Shown: in pieces, positions 1-7,405 of the stretch
Position numbering within the stretch: position 1 is the stretch's first letter
Layout of the letters: each line of letters opens with the position of its first letter
Origin: a virus
Reading direction: 5' to 3' (one strand)
DNA: 23,165 bases
IMG/VR virus record: IMGVR_UViG_3300024520_000512
Coordinates: 1-23,165 of that record
Position numbers and translations under genes: made by a program
The notes under the pieces: generated by a model
Seen by the model: only the letters and a program-made list of their open reading frames with translations
Database searches by the model: none
Told to the model about the DNA's origin: nothing

Positions 1-672
1 TGGTTGTAGTCCGTTCTGTATATTGTTAATATGATAATTCGATACCTCTTCTTCTAGTGAACAATACTGTAAACATCCGTGATAGTCAACAGGTGCATAG
101 TAATAGAAACCACTTCTATAAGGTTTAACTACATATATCTCGTTAAGTTCTTTATTAGAACCATTACCAAATGATGGTATGCGTTTAGGCTTATCCGTAG
201 TCTTAATATCCTTCCAAGATGGGTGATAGTAGTATGCTCTAATAAATCCTTTTGTATCTGCTTTCTCTGCTCGTAAACACTCCATAGGGAAGTGAGATAC
301 TTTAAGCACCTTAGTTCTTGCCTTGTTGTAAGTAACTTGAATAGCTGCTTGACCTAATAGCTTATAATCTGAACAAACCTTCTTTACGTGTCGTTTATGT
401 AACAAACGTTTCATCTCAAGATACTCTTTAGGTTTGTCTAAAGAATCTAATGCGTCAAGACCTCTACCGAATATCATATCGGTAATACCATTAACACATC
501 TTGAATTTGTAGGTGAGCCTAAGTATCGCTCTATAATCTTATCAAAGTAATCATTGTTATCGCCAAAGTTCATCCAACTCTTATTGTACTCTTCTTTAAC
601 GGTAGGTTTTTCGTACCCTGATAAGTTATACTTAGATACTCTTATTCCTGTTTGTGGTTTTTTATCTTCCAT
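1..672 (-). CDS. Phage portal protein, N-terminal part (runs off the left edge)
   Basis: The frame is open from the ATG at 672-670 to base 1, giving the first 224 residues. It begins MEDKKPQTGIRVSKYN. The portal forms the dodecameric ring at the capsid vertex through which DNA is packaged and the tail attaches. The assignment rests on the overall pattern known from Bacteroidota phage portals: a short polar N-terminus, a WMNFGDNNDYFDKII segment, NGITDMIFGRGL, a basic LLHKRHVKKVCSDYKLLGQ helix, and an IYVVKPYRSGFYYYAPVDY strand region. The start lies 2 bases after the stop of the 114-aa gene, so the two are co-transcribed. Terminase genes would be expected further left. The C-terminal half, which would confirm the call, is outside the window. 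Confidence 0.75.
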   Translation of the reverse strand, partial: MEDKKPQTGIRVSKYNLSGYEKPTVKEEYNKSWMNFGDNNDYFDKIIERYLGSPTNSRCVNGITDMIFGRGLDALDSLDKPKEYLEMKRLLHKRHVKKVCSDYKLLGQAAIQVTYNKARTKVLKVSHFPMECLRAEKADTKGFIRAYYYHPSWKDIKTTDKPKRIPSFGNGSNKELNEIYVVKPYRSGFYYYAPVDYHGCLQYCSLEEEVSNYHINNIQNGLQP

Positions 673-674
673 AA

Positions 675-1019
675 TTATACAAAGGCATATTCGCCACTGT
701 TATCATTTTGTTCGTAATCAGAATCCGTATCTAGCCTATTACTAAATACAACTATATCTCTATAAATTGGTAGGTTATTAGAATCAATAGCTGATACCAA
801 TAATGTTGTGTTTACATTTACATTAGCAACTAAATCTGTTATATCAATAGTAAAATAGCCATCATAGAAAACAGAAGTAGGTAGAGTTACTGCATCACAA
901 AAGAATTTCTCCTTAGTTTCTTGGTTAGTAACCCACGCACCAATAGCAGGATTCTCTACATCTCTTAAGATATAGGGAATACTTATTGTAGGTAGATTGT
1001 CGTAATCGAATATTGTCAT
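675..1019 (-). CDS. Unknown 114-aa virion-region protein
   Basis: This 114-aa protein begins MTIFDYDNLPTISIPYIL. It is acidic, has no membrane segment, and looks all-beta, with alternating hydrophobic strands around residues 45-95. I do not recognise the family. It is the first gene after a strong terminator and a copy of the TTGTTATTATATTATG element whose last three bases are its start codon, and it lies 2 bases ahead of the portal. That places it at the head of a small 114-aa/portal transcription unit. Position and fold impression suggest a small structural or connector protein, but that is inference only. Confidence 0.7.
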   Translation of the reverse strand: MTIFDYDNLPTISIPYILRDVENPAIGAWVTNQETKEKFFCDAVTLPTSVFYDGYFTIDITDLVANVNVNTTLLVSAIDSNNLPIYRDIVVFSNRLDTDSDYEQNDNSGEYAFV

Positions 1020-1037
1020 AATATAATAACAAAAAAA
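1017..1037 (-). promoter_or_regulatory. Copy of the TTGTTATTATATTATG promoter/leader element
   Basis: On the minus strand this reads TTTTTTTGTTATTATATTATG, and the final ATG is the start of the 114-aa gene. It follows directly after the terminator at 1059-1090, as expected where one transcript ends and another begins. It also holds a tiny reading frame, ATG GCT TTT... TGA, whose stop overlaps the gene start. Confidence 0.55.
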
Positions 1038-1058
1038 GCCATATTTGTTTTATATAAT

Positions 1059-1090
1059 AAAAAAGAGGCTACCGTTTTAAGTGTAGCCTC
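1059..1090 (-). terminator. Rho-independent terminator after the tail tube gene
   Basis: On the minus strand GAGGCTAC (1090-1083) pairs perfectly with GTAGCCTC (1072-1065), an 8-bp stem with a 10-base loop. It is followed at once by TTTTTT. It sits 32 bases downstream of the tail tube gene stop and is the clearest terminator in the window. Confidence 0.85.
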
Positions 1091-1122
1091 CATATTATTA
1101 AACATTTTAATACTATTAAGTA

Positions 1123-1692
1123 TTAAGGTACTAAAACTCCATTAGATAATACTGCTGTTTGCACATCATATCCTGTTAATGCTCCTGCAACAACTATATC
1201 AGGGTCTACAAAGTAAGCCATACTTAATTCTTTACCTTCGATAGCCATTGTGTAACCGTTTAAGTCACCCATTGCACCACCCGTAGAACTAGATACTGCT
1301 ACTTCACATCCGTTTTGCGCTCCTAGTATTCTAAAATTACCATTATAATCTTCAAGGATTATATGTGGTCTACCATAAGATAACAATTTTAACTGCACTT
1401 GAGTTAAGTTATCTTGTTTTTTAACAACGATGTTCGCTGTTTGTGTCCAGAACGATGTTCCGTTATCACGAGAGATTTCGTTAGCTTCATCAAAAGTATT
1501 ATTTTCACCTCGTAACTCAAATTTATACACATCTACTGGTGTAACTAAAGCGGTTATAAGGTCTAAATCTTTATCTGCATCTAAAAACTCATCGTACATT
1601 CCTGCTGAAAAGTTACCGATATACATATTACGTAAACCACCTACATTGGATTTACACGCTTCGGTTCTTCCTGCACTAATATCACAAGCCAT
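1123..1692 (-). CDS. Major tail (tube) protein
   Basis: This 189-aa protein starts MACDISAGRTEACKSNVGGL. That N-terminus (Ala-Cys, then GR..C....GG) is the pattern I know from tail tube proteins of Bacteroidota phages. The rest is beta-rich, as expected for a gpV/tube-like fold that polymerises into the tail tube around the tape measure. The length is typical for a short tube protein. The gene follows the major capsid gene after a 69-base gap containing a GC-rich hairpin without a U-tract, and is followed by a strong terminator. Capsid and tube protein are thus probably made from the same abundant transcript. No separate promoter element is seen ahead of it. Confidence 0.75.
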   Translation of the reverse strand: MACDISAGRTEACKSNVGGLRNMYIGNFSAGMYDEFLDADKDLDLITALVTPVDVYKFELRGENNTFDEANEISRDNGTSFWTQTANIVVKKQDNLTQVQLKLLSYGRPHIILEDYNGNFRILGAQNGCEVAVSSSTGGAMGDLNGYTMAIEGKELSMAYFVDPDIVVAGALTGYDVQTAVLSNGVLVP

Positions 1693-1724
1693 AAGTTTAT
1701 ATTTTTTTTTAATTAATTAATTAG

Positions 1725-1759
1725 ATAATATTGGGAGGCTTTCACCTCCCTTATATTAT
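1725..1759 (-). other. Strong hairpin between capsid and tube genes (attenuator or mRNA-processing element)
   Basis: GGGAGG (1733-1738) pairs with CCTCCC (1745-1750) around a 6-base loop. An outer 7-bp AT stem (1725-1731 with 1753-1759) extends it. The hairpin begins 2 bases after the capsid stop. On the minus strand it is followed by mixed A/T and then a run of A's, not U's, so it is not a canonical terminator. A role in partial termination or 3'-end protection is inference. Confidence 0.6.
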
Positions 1760-1761
1760 TC

Positions 1762-2685
1762 TTAGTTAGCAGCGTTAACGATACCGTAAGTTACAATTTC
1801 TGTAATCTGTCCGTATTGTGTTCCTGCGGTCATTCTCATAATGATTCTCACATTCTCATCACCTAAAGTATCGGCAGTATCAATTACCTTAACCATATTA
1901 GTGTCATTCAATAATCCCGTTCCAAACCACAAGTTAGATTTAAGAGTTGCTATTGCTGTGTTAGCTGCAAGTCCATTAACCATAACTACTGTGAAACCAT
2001 CGATTACTACTTCACCAAATGATTGGTTATTGAATCTATCAACAAATCCTAAGTTACCTAACGCTTGAACATACGCTCTGTAAATGTTTTGTGATACATA
2101 TATTCTTAAATCAGGGTTTCCAAATAAAGTATCAGGAATAGCTGAATGAATTTTCTGTAACTCTGCAATAACGTTAGTTGCAGTAATAGCTGCACCTGTA
2201 ATCTCTTGTGCTGCTGGTAAGTCTGCATCTAAAGCGATTTGAGTAGCGAAACCATCGAAACTACCTGCTGCTGCTGTACCTCTCCAAATAGATACTTCAT
2301 TCTCTGCTGCTACTTGCTTAACAATGTGTGCTAATAAGAATGATTGAAAATCAGGAGGTAAATTATCGTATGCACTATATCCCATAGAGATTGCATCCCA
2401 ATCTTCTCTGAAATCATCTTTACATAAGACTTTGTTTACCATTAAAGATTTTGGCTCTAATACTCTTTCGTCTAATACTACTGTTCCTGCATCTGTGAAA
2501 TCACAAGCTGCATCTTGTAAAAGACCATTAGTTACTACGTTTTTTACAGTTGTTCTGTATTTAACGTTAGGTTTTACTGTTACCAATCCTTTCTCTAAGG
2601 TTGGAGCAGATAATAAGGCAGCTGAAATATATTTCTGTGCGTCAAATTCCCCTGCGTAAGTTGATGTTACTGTTGCTGTTGGCAT
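1762..2685 (-). CDS. Major capsid protein (HK97 fold)
   Basis: This 307-aa protein forms the icosahedral shell. It directly follows an acidic scaffold-like gene (6-base gap), the standard position for a major capsid protein. Visible features are an extended N-terminus, a long helix with DNLPPDFQSFLLAHIVKQ (the spine-helix type region, about residues 110-130), an Ala/Gly-rich A-domain-like stretch with GNPDLRIYVSQNIYRAYV, and a terminal beta segment ending near ITEIVTYGIVNAAN. The length is within the usual range for HK97-fold capsids without a fused protease domain. The call combines position, size and sequence pattern; I cannot run a profile search. Confidence 0.8.
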   Translation of the reverse strand: MPTATVTSTYAGEFDAQKYISAALLSAPTLEKGLVTVKPNVKYRTTVKNVVTNGLLQDAACDFTDAGTVVLDERVLEPKSLMVNKVLCKDDFREDWDAISMGYSAYDNLPPDFQSFLLAHIVKQVAAENEVSIWRGTAAAGSFDGFATQIALDADLPAAQEITGAAITATNVIAELQKIHSAIPDTLFGNPDLRIYVSQNIYRAYVQALGNLGFVDRFNNQSFGEVVIDGFTVVMVNGLAANTAIATLKSNLWFGTGLLNDTNMVKVIDTADTLGDENVRIIMRMTAGTQYGQITEIVTYGIVNAAN

Positions 2686-2691
2686 AATTTT

Positions 2692-3135
2692 TTAATTAAA
2701 TAGTTTATTATAAATTTTAGACTCTAATGATTCATTGTTCGCTTTAGGAACGTGAAAATTTTGTTTCTTCTCTACTTCCAATTCTGGAGAATGAGCAATC
2801 TCTTCAACTGCTAATTCAACTTCTTCTTCTTTAGATTTAGAAAGTTCTTGAGGTACTTCTTTTTCAGTAATGGATTCTTTTTGCCAAGCAACAAGTAAGT
2901 CCATAAACTTCTTTTTCATTTCCTCTAATTCTAACTTCGTTGCGTACTCTACCGTTTGTACAGGTGCAGCCTCAACAGGTGCTTCCTCCTTTACAGGCTC
3001 TTCCGCTAATTCCGTTTGTTCAACCACTTCTTCTACTACTTCCTCCACTACAACTTCCACCTCTGATAACTCGGCTTCTATCTCTTTAGGAGAAAATACT
3101 TCTTGAAGTTTTTGTAAAACATCTTTTGTATTCAT
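2692..3135 (-). CDS. Capsid scaffold-like protein
   Basis: This is a 147-aa, very Glu- and Val-rich protein with strong coiled-coil character. The middle (residues 20-60) is almost entirely E, V, P and A. A lysine/leucine helix follows (YATKLELEEMKKKFMDLLV), and it ends in a conserved-looking basic tail (ESKIYNKLFN). The composition, predicted helicity and position immediately before the major capsid gene match phage scaffolding proteins, which template prohead assembly and are then removed by the prohead protease. Here the protease is about 6 kb upstream, not adjacent. Its leader has the TTGTTATTATATTAT element 17 bases before the ATG, the only one of the four gene-associated copies not touching a start codon. 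Confidence 0.65.
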   Translation of the reverse strand: MNTKDVLQKLQEVFSPKEIEAELSEVEVVVEEVVEEVVEQTELAEEPVKEEAPVEAAPVQTVEYATKLELEEMKKKFMDLLVAWQKESITEKEVPQELSKSKEEEVELAVEEIAHSPELEVEKKQNFHVPKANNESLESKIYNKLFN

Positions 3136-3152
3136 AATTATTGGGTTTATTT

Positions 3153-3168
3153 ATAATATAATAACAAA
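3153..3168 (-). promoter_or_regulatory. Copy of the promoter/leader element ahead of scaffold
   Basis: On the minus strand this reads TTTGTTATTATATTAT and is followed by a 17-base A-rich leader to the scaffold ATG. Because it is separated from the start codon, it argues that the repeated element is a transcription signal and not a ribosome-binding sequence. Confidence 0.55.
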
Positions 3169-3190
3169 TTCGTTTAAATTCCGTTTCATT

Positions 3191-6100
3191 TTACAACTTC
3201 ATTCTAATTTCGCCAGTTGCAGTTACATATAAATACCCACTTGGATAACCTGCCACTACTGCTGCTGCTTCGTCTGCAAAAGATGCGTATGTTGTCATCA
3301 ATGGACTAGGTTTAGTAAATACTACAAAGTCATCAACTGCATCTAAATTAGCTACTTTCCGCAACGTTATAGACATACCATTCTTAAGTATAGGATCTAT
3401 AAACGTGACCGCTCCTAAGTTGTCTCCAAAATTAATACCTTGTCTCATATCCATTACATAATTTGGATTACCCTGCATATCAAATTCACAATTTTCTAAT
3501 ACAGTTGTTCCCAAGTGATTAATATCAAATAATTTCTGACTTGCGATATAATTATATGCAAAGGCTTGTTCTATTTTAAATTTGTGATTTTTTAAATAAT
3601 AACTAACATTCTTTTCTGCTGTTGACCATAGGGCAAAACCATTATTAGTCATAGGATAACCATCAGCTTCTAAGAGATTGAATTCAGAATCTATATATGT
3701 AATTAAAGGTGTTGGACTAATAATCGTGGATTCGTATTGATTCAAATCTTCCTCAACCCAACTATTAACAATTAGGTTTTCTCTTGTGTAATCTACGGGG
3801 AAACCATAGTTAAACTCTACTGGTATATCAATTCTGCAATTTGTAGTGCCTAATCTAAACCATCCATTTCCGCTAGAAAAATCCCTGCTGTCTACCGATG
3901 GAAGCATACCTGTGACAGTATTACCTGTAAACACACCACCTATATCTAACGTTTGTGTTTGTCTTAAAAACAACCTGTTAACTGTTAAACCAAGTTTTAC
4001 AGAATTGGTAATCATATTGTTTGAACTTGATTGCGTGTCGTTTTTCCATTCAGAAACATCATTAAAAACAAATTCATTGTCTATAAATGAAGCTGCGTTA
4101 AAACTTTCTTTAAAATAGTAAGAACTGTTGTCTAAATCATATCTGAATACATTATTCTTAAATACAGATGGATTACCAACTCTAGAATTACTCGTGTTTT
4201 CGTAAAGTGCTATATTTCTGAAAAGGTTTTGTTCAATCGATTCACCTGTTCCTTCATAATCTACTCTACCAAATATGAACTTATTTTCAAACATTCTTGT
4301 TCTCCTACTAATACCAGTACCACAGTTATAAAGCGTGTTGTTGTAAACTTCGACATTGTACCCATTAGTAGTTATACCTGCTTGCCATTCATTAGTTGGT
4401 GCAGCACTTAAATCTAGTGTTTCAGCACCTATCACGTTACCACTTATAAATACATTCTCAGCGTTTTTAATGGAAATACCACCCCAACAGTTAAAGATAC
4501 GGTTGTTTGTAATTCTTAAGTTTTGTTTAATTCGTCCTCCATCTTCCCAGTTAATTGCATACCCAGGACCTGCGGGTAAACCTCCAATATTGGCTAGTAT
4601 GTTATTATCAATCTCGTAGTCTGAACCACCATTAGAGTATGCTTCACGACCACAGAACATTATTTTGGAATTATACAAACCACCACCGAATGAGTGTAAA
4701 GATGGTCTTAAATTAATTTCAATTTCAGCAGTATCACCACCAAAATTATCAGGGTTCATTAACAAAATCTTACATTTAACATAACTTTCTTCTGGAATAT
4801 ATACCCTAGAAAACCACGTTAAAGGTTGTGTTTTCCATAAAAAATTATCATTTGTGTCATAGTATAATACCCAAAAATAAGGATTAGCAGAACCACCCCA
4901 CGAACCAAAAGCACTACCCGTTAGCATCATAAATCTTTGTACTCCTACCGATGTAATGTTATCAAATTGACCACCTTCTAAGGTTAGAAATGATGTTGAA
5001 TACACAAAGTCTGTGTTAGCAGCATCTACCACACCAAATTCGTCAATATATCCAACACTTATTAAGCTATCTGTTGCAGCGTCTATTTTGTTTGTTCCAT
5101 CTATTTGATTCATAAATTGAGAATCTCCCGTGCCATAGATACCATCACCATAAAACCCAAAAATGTTCACACCATTTTCAGTACAATTAACGCTCATAGA
5201 GTGCTTGACAATACAGTGATTATTTTCACTTTTTCCGTTTTGATTCGTATAAATATGAACTCCTAATGGTGTTTTATAATCTCCTAAAAAACGCCCACCA
5301 GTTCCTATTATGTGAGAGTTTCGTGTGTACCAAGTTGAGAGCAGATGTGATTTTTCTAAGTCGTGAGAAAATAATTGAATATCTCCTTGTATATAAACGT
5401 TATGTCCATTTGTCTTATCACCTATGCACCACCCTGATGGTCTGTATGTTATACCTGCTGCAACAAATACAGATTTTGTTGTCATAGTTTTACCGCTAGA
5501 ACCAATCGTTAAATTAGAACCATTAATCTGATTCATCATTCTTAATGCTTGGTCTACCAAGTTGAAATCATCACTACCATATATGTAATTAGTACTTGAT
5601 GTTGTATTATCTGCTGCATCGGCTAATTCAATAGTAGTGGCATTTGTTACACTTGCAATAGTTGAAGATAATACATAATTAATAGATTGCCCTACATTAG
5701 CGTTAACACCTGCATCAATTACTGTTATAGTTTTCCCAACATCATTAGACGTAAATGATGCTGTTGCATCAGTAAAAGTTGTTGCACCTGCCGATATATT
5801 ACCACTACCCATTATAAGTAATCCATCTTCACGAACTCCAAACATTTTAGTTGTTAGTTCAGTTGGTGGATTCCATACCCCATCCAATTGACTTACTTCG
5901 TCTAACTGAAAATAAACCTGTTTAGTAGTTAGACCATCAAACGAAGTGTTATCTCCTGTTATATTAAATCCATTTAAAATAATTTTACCTGTTGAAAAGT
6001 AAAGAGTTGAATCACTAGGTACTACATAATTAGCTAATAATGTAATAGGCTCTTGTATATCTATAATCTTATTAGTGCCTGTTACTGCTAGTAATTCTGC

Positions 6101-6217
6101 TAAACTTGTAACAACAATTATATTTGGGTTACTAGAACCACCTGCATCACCTTGTTCTCCTTTATCTCCTTTTGAGCCTGAGTTTAATGTTGTACCACCT
6201 TGTTTTACTATTGCCAT
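3191..6217 (-). CDS. Large tail spike / receptor-binding protein (right-handed beta-helix)
   Basis: This is a 1008-aa protein. Residues 14-27 are a short collagen-like run (GSKGDKGEQGDAGG), typical of trimeric fibre linkers. Residues about 50-95 form a cap module ending in LNGFNITGDNTSFDGL that closely resembles one in the 738-aa spike of this window. The long middle is rich in Asn/Gly/Ile rungs (for example RITNNRIFNCWGGISIKNAENV), characteristic of a parallel right-handed beta-helix. The C-terminus (TYASFADEAAAVVAGYPSGY...) looks like a small attachment or chaperone-type tip. Such spikes bind, and often cleave, surface polysaccharide. No catalytic residues can be assigned by eye. It is last in a receptor-binding cassette, 4 bases after the jelly-roll protein. 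Confidence 0.7.
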   Translation of the reverse strand: MAIVKQGGTTLNSGSKGDKGEQGDAGGSSNPNIIVVTSLAELLAVTGTNKIIDIQEPITLLANYVVPSDSTLYFSTGKIILNGFNITGDNTSFDGLTTKQVYFQLDEVSQLDGVWNPPTELTTKMFGVREDGLLIMGSGNISAGATTFTDATASFTSNDVGKTITVIDAGVNANVGQSINYVLSSTIASVTNATTIELADAADNTTSSTNYIYGSDDFNLVDQALRMMNQINGSNLTIGSSGKTMTTKSVFVAAGITYRPSGWCIGDKTNGHNVYIQGDIQLFSHDLEKSHLLSTWYTRNSHIIGTGGRFLGDYKTPLGVHIYTNQNGKSENNHCIVKHSMSVNCTENGVNIFGFYGDGIYGTGDSQFMNQIDGTNKIDAATDSLISVGYIDEFGVVDAANTDFVYSTSFLTLEGGQFDNITSVGVQRFMMLTGSAFGSWGGSANPYFWVLYYDTNDNFLWKTQPLTWFSRVYIPEESYVKCKILLMNPDNFGGDTAEIEINLRPSLHSFGGGLYNSKIMFCGREAYSNGGSDYEIDNNILANIGGLPAGPGYAINWEDGGRIKQNLRITNNRIFNCWGGISIKNAENVFISGNVIGAETLDLSAAPTNEWQAGITTNGYNVEVYNNTLYNCGTGISRRTRMFENKFIFGRVDYEGTGESIEQNLFRNIALYENTSNSRVGNPSVFKNNVFRYDLDNSSYYFKESFNAASFIDNEFVFNDVSEWKNDTQSSSNNMITNSVKLGLTVNRLFLRQTQTLDIGGVFTGNTVTGMLPSVDSRDFSSGNGWFRLGTTNCRIDIPVEFNYGFPVDYTRENLIVNSWVEEDLNQYESTIISPTPLITYIDSEFNLLEADGYPMTNNGFALWSTAEKNVSYYLKNHKFKIEQAFAYNYIASQKLFDINHLGTTVLENCEFDMQGNPNYVMDMRQGINFGDNLGAVTFIDPILKNGMSITLRKVANLDAVDDFVVFTKPSPLMTTYASFADEAAAVVAGYPSGYLYVTATGEIRMKL

Positions 6218-6221
6218 AATT

Positions 6222-6746
6222 TTAATTTGTTTTTTCTATTGATATATTATCTACATAAAAATGATTTCCTATTGTTGCACTTGCAAATTGAGGATAAAAT
6301 CTTAAATAAGCTGTTGCTGTTGCACTTGCTTCTACATTGAAAACATATTCGTTCCACCCTGCGGTAACCGTTACAGGGCTTGGTGTAACTACGAACCCCG
6401 CCCAATAAGCTATAATGTTAGTTCCTGTACCTGCTTTAGCCCATATTTTAATAGTATATTGGTCTCCTGCTACTACTTGAATTCGTGTTTCACCTCTTTG
6501 ATTACTACCTCCTCCTGTATTAGTTATTTTAATACAATAATCTCCATTTTGTGCAACTGTCGTATCTGATTGTCCTACACCTGCTGATTCTACACTACAA
6601 TTTGATATACCCCAATACCCAAAACCTGTATTAGCTGTTTTCACAGTTGCTGTTTCCGTTGTATAATCTGCTGAATCTTCAAAATCGTATAATTCTGTAA
6701 AACCAACCACCGCTTGCTTAAAAAACATTGCTTTTTTCTTGCTCAT
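6222..6746 (-). CDS. Jelly-roll (carbohydrate-binding-module-like) tail protein
   Basis: This 174-aa protein has a short basic N-terminus (MSKKKAMFFKQAVVG), then a single beta-sandwich-like domain. It contains QNGDYCIKITNTGG, the AGDQYTIKIWAKAG strand pair, GWNEYVFNVEASATATAYLRFYP and the closing NHFYVDNISIEKTN. This order (GxYCxKI, YTIKIWAKA, W..Y.F, LRFYP, FYVDNISI) is the pattern of CBM4/9-type carbohydrate-binding modules. Its start overlaps the stop of the 218-aa gene by one base (TAATG), implying coupled translation. A role in binding host surface glycans beside the large spike is inferred. Confidence 0.6.
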   Translation of the reverse strand: MSKKKAMFFKQAVVGFTELYDFEDSADYTTETATVKTANTGFGYWGISNCSVESAGVGQSDTTVAQNGDYCIKITNTGGGSNQRGETRIQVVAGDQYTIKIWAKAGTGTNIIAYWAGFVVTPSPVTVTAGWNEYVFNVEASATATAYLRFYPQFASATIGNHFYVDNISIEKTN

Positions 6747-7402
6747 TACAAATCGTATTTATTATCAAAATAATCAAGTATTTCAGTTTGAAACCAAGTT
6801 GCAGTTCCAATCATCCCTTGAACTAAATCTAATTCTGTTTGATTATTTGTAATTACTTTAGCAATCTCTTGCTTTGCTTGTTGAAAGTTGCCTAAAATTA
6901 ACCATTGATAAACAGGGGCAAACCATTTCTTTAAATCTCTCCCCTCGCCTTGCGTTAATTTATTATTAGCATCTGAATCCTTGAATCTTCTTCTCCATAT
7001 TTTGCGTTCACATCTACCGTATAAATTCGCTCCTTTTTGCGTGTGTGCGTCTATTTTAGTTCTAGCTTCTGAATCTTCGTTAGTTTCTAAATTAGCATCT
7101 AATTCAATTTGAGTAAAAGCAATTACAGGGTGGGTGAATTTTTGAGTTGTTACATCAAAAAACAAATCTCCTAACTTTTCAATAGCTGTATCGTAAGTTG
7201 GTTTCACAATACTAAAAAACCCATCTGCTTCGTGAATATCAATTAAGGTTTGATACCCATCTGTTCTCTGTCCTACAAAATATGTAGGTGAATAGAAACT
7301 TTTAGGTATTAATGATAATTGTCTAATGCTTCCAACATCGTAATTTCTAAAGAAATTAGAGTTTAGGTCTTTTAATTCTTGTGTTATGGTTATTGCTATC
7401 AT
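6746..7402 (-). CDS. Unknown 218-aa protein of the receptor-binding cassette
   Basis: This 218-aa protein is mixed alpha/beta at the N-terminus (MIAITITQELKDLNSNFFRN) and mainly helical at the C-terminus (KKWFAPVYQWLILGNFQQAK, then QTEILDYFDNKYDL). A basic patch, CERKIWRRRFKDSD, lies near residue 135. It has no signal peptide or membrane segment. I do not recognise the family. It lies 3 bases after the repeat-containing fibre gene and overlaps the jelly-roll gene by one base, so it belongs to the host-recognition set. It could be a fibre adaptor or a dedicated folding helper; neither can be shown from sequence. Confidence 0.65.
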   Translation of the reverse strand: MIAITITQELKDLNSNFFRNYDVGSIRQLSLIPKSFYSPTYFVGQRTDGYQTLIDIHEADGFFSIVKPTYDTAIEKLGDLFFDVTTQKFTHPVIAFTQIELDANLETNEDSEARTKIDAHTQKGANLYGRCERKIWRRRFKDSDANNKLTQGEGRDLKKWFAPVYQWLILGNFQQAKQEIAKVITNNQTELDLVQGMIGTATWFQTEILDYFDNKYDL

Positions 7403-7405
7403 ATC

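Noticed and set aside
1704-1725. TTAATTAATTAATTA tandem run as a repeat element or origin
   Set aside because: Only a short simple AT repeat in a 69-base gap; no further support.
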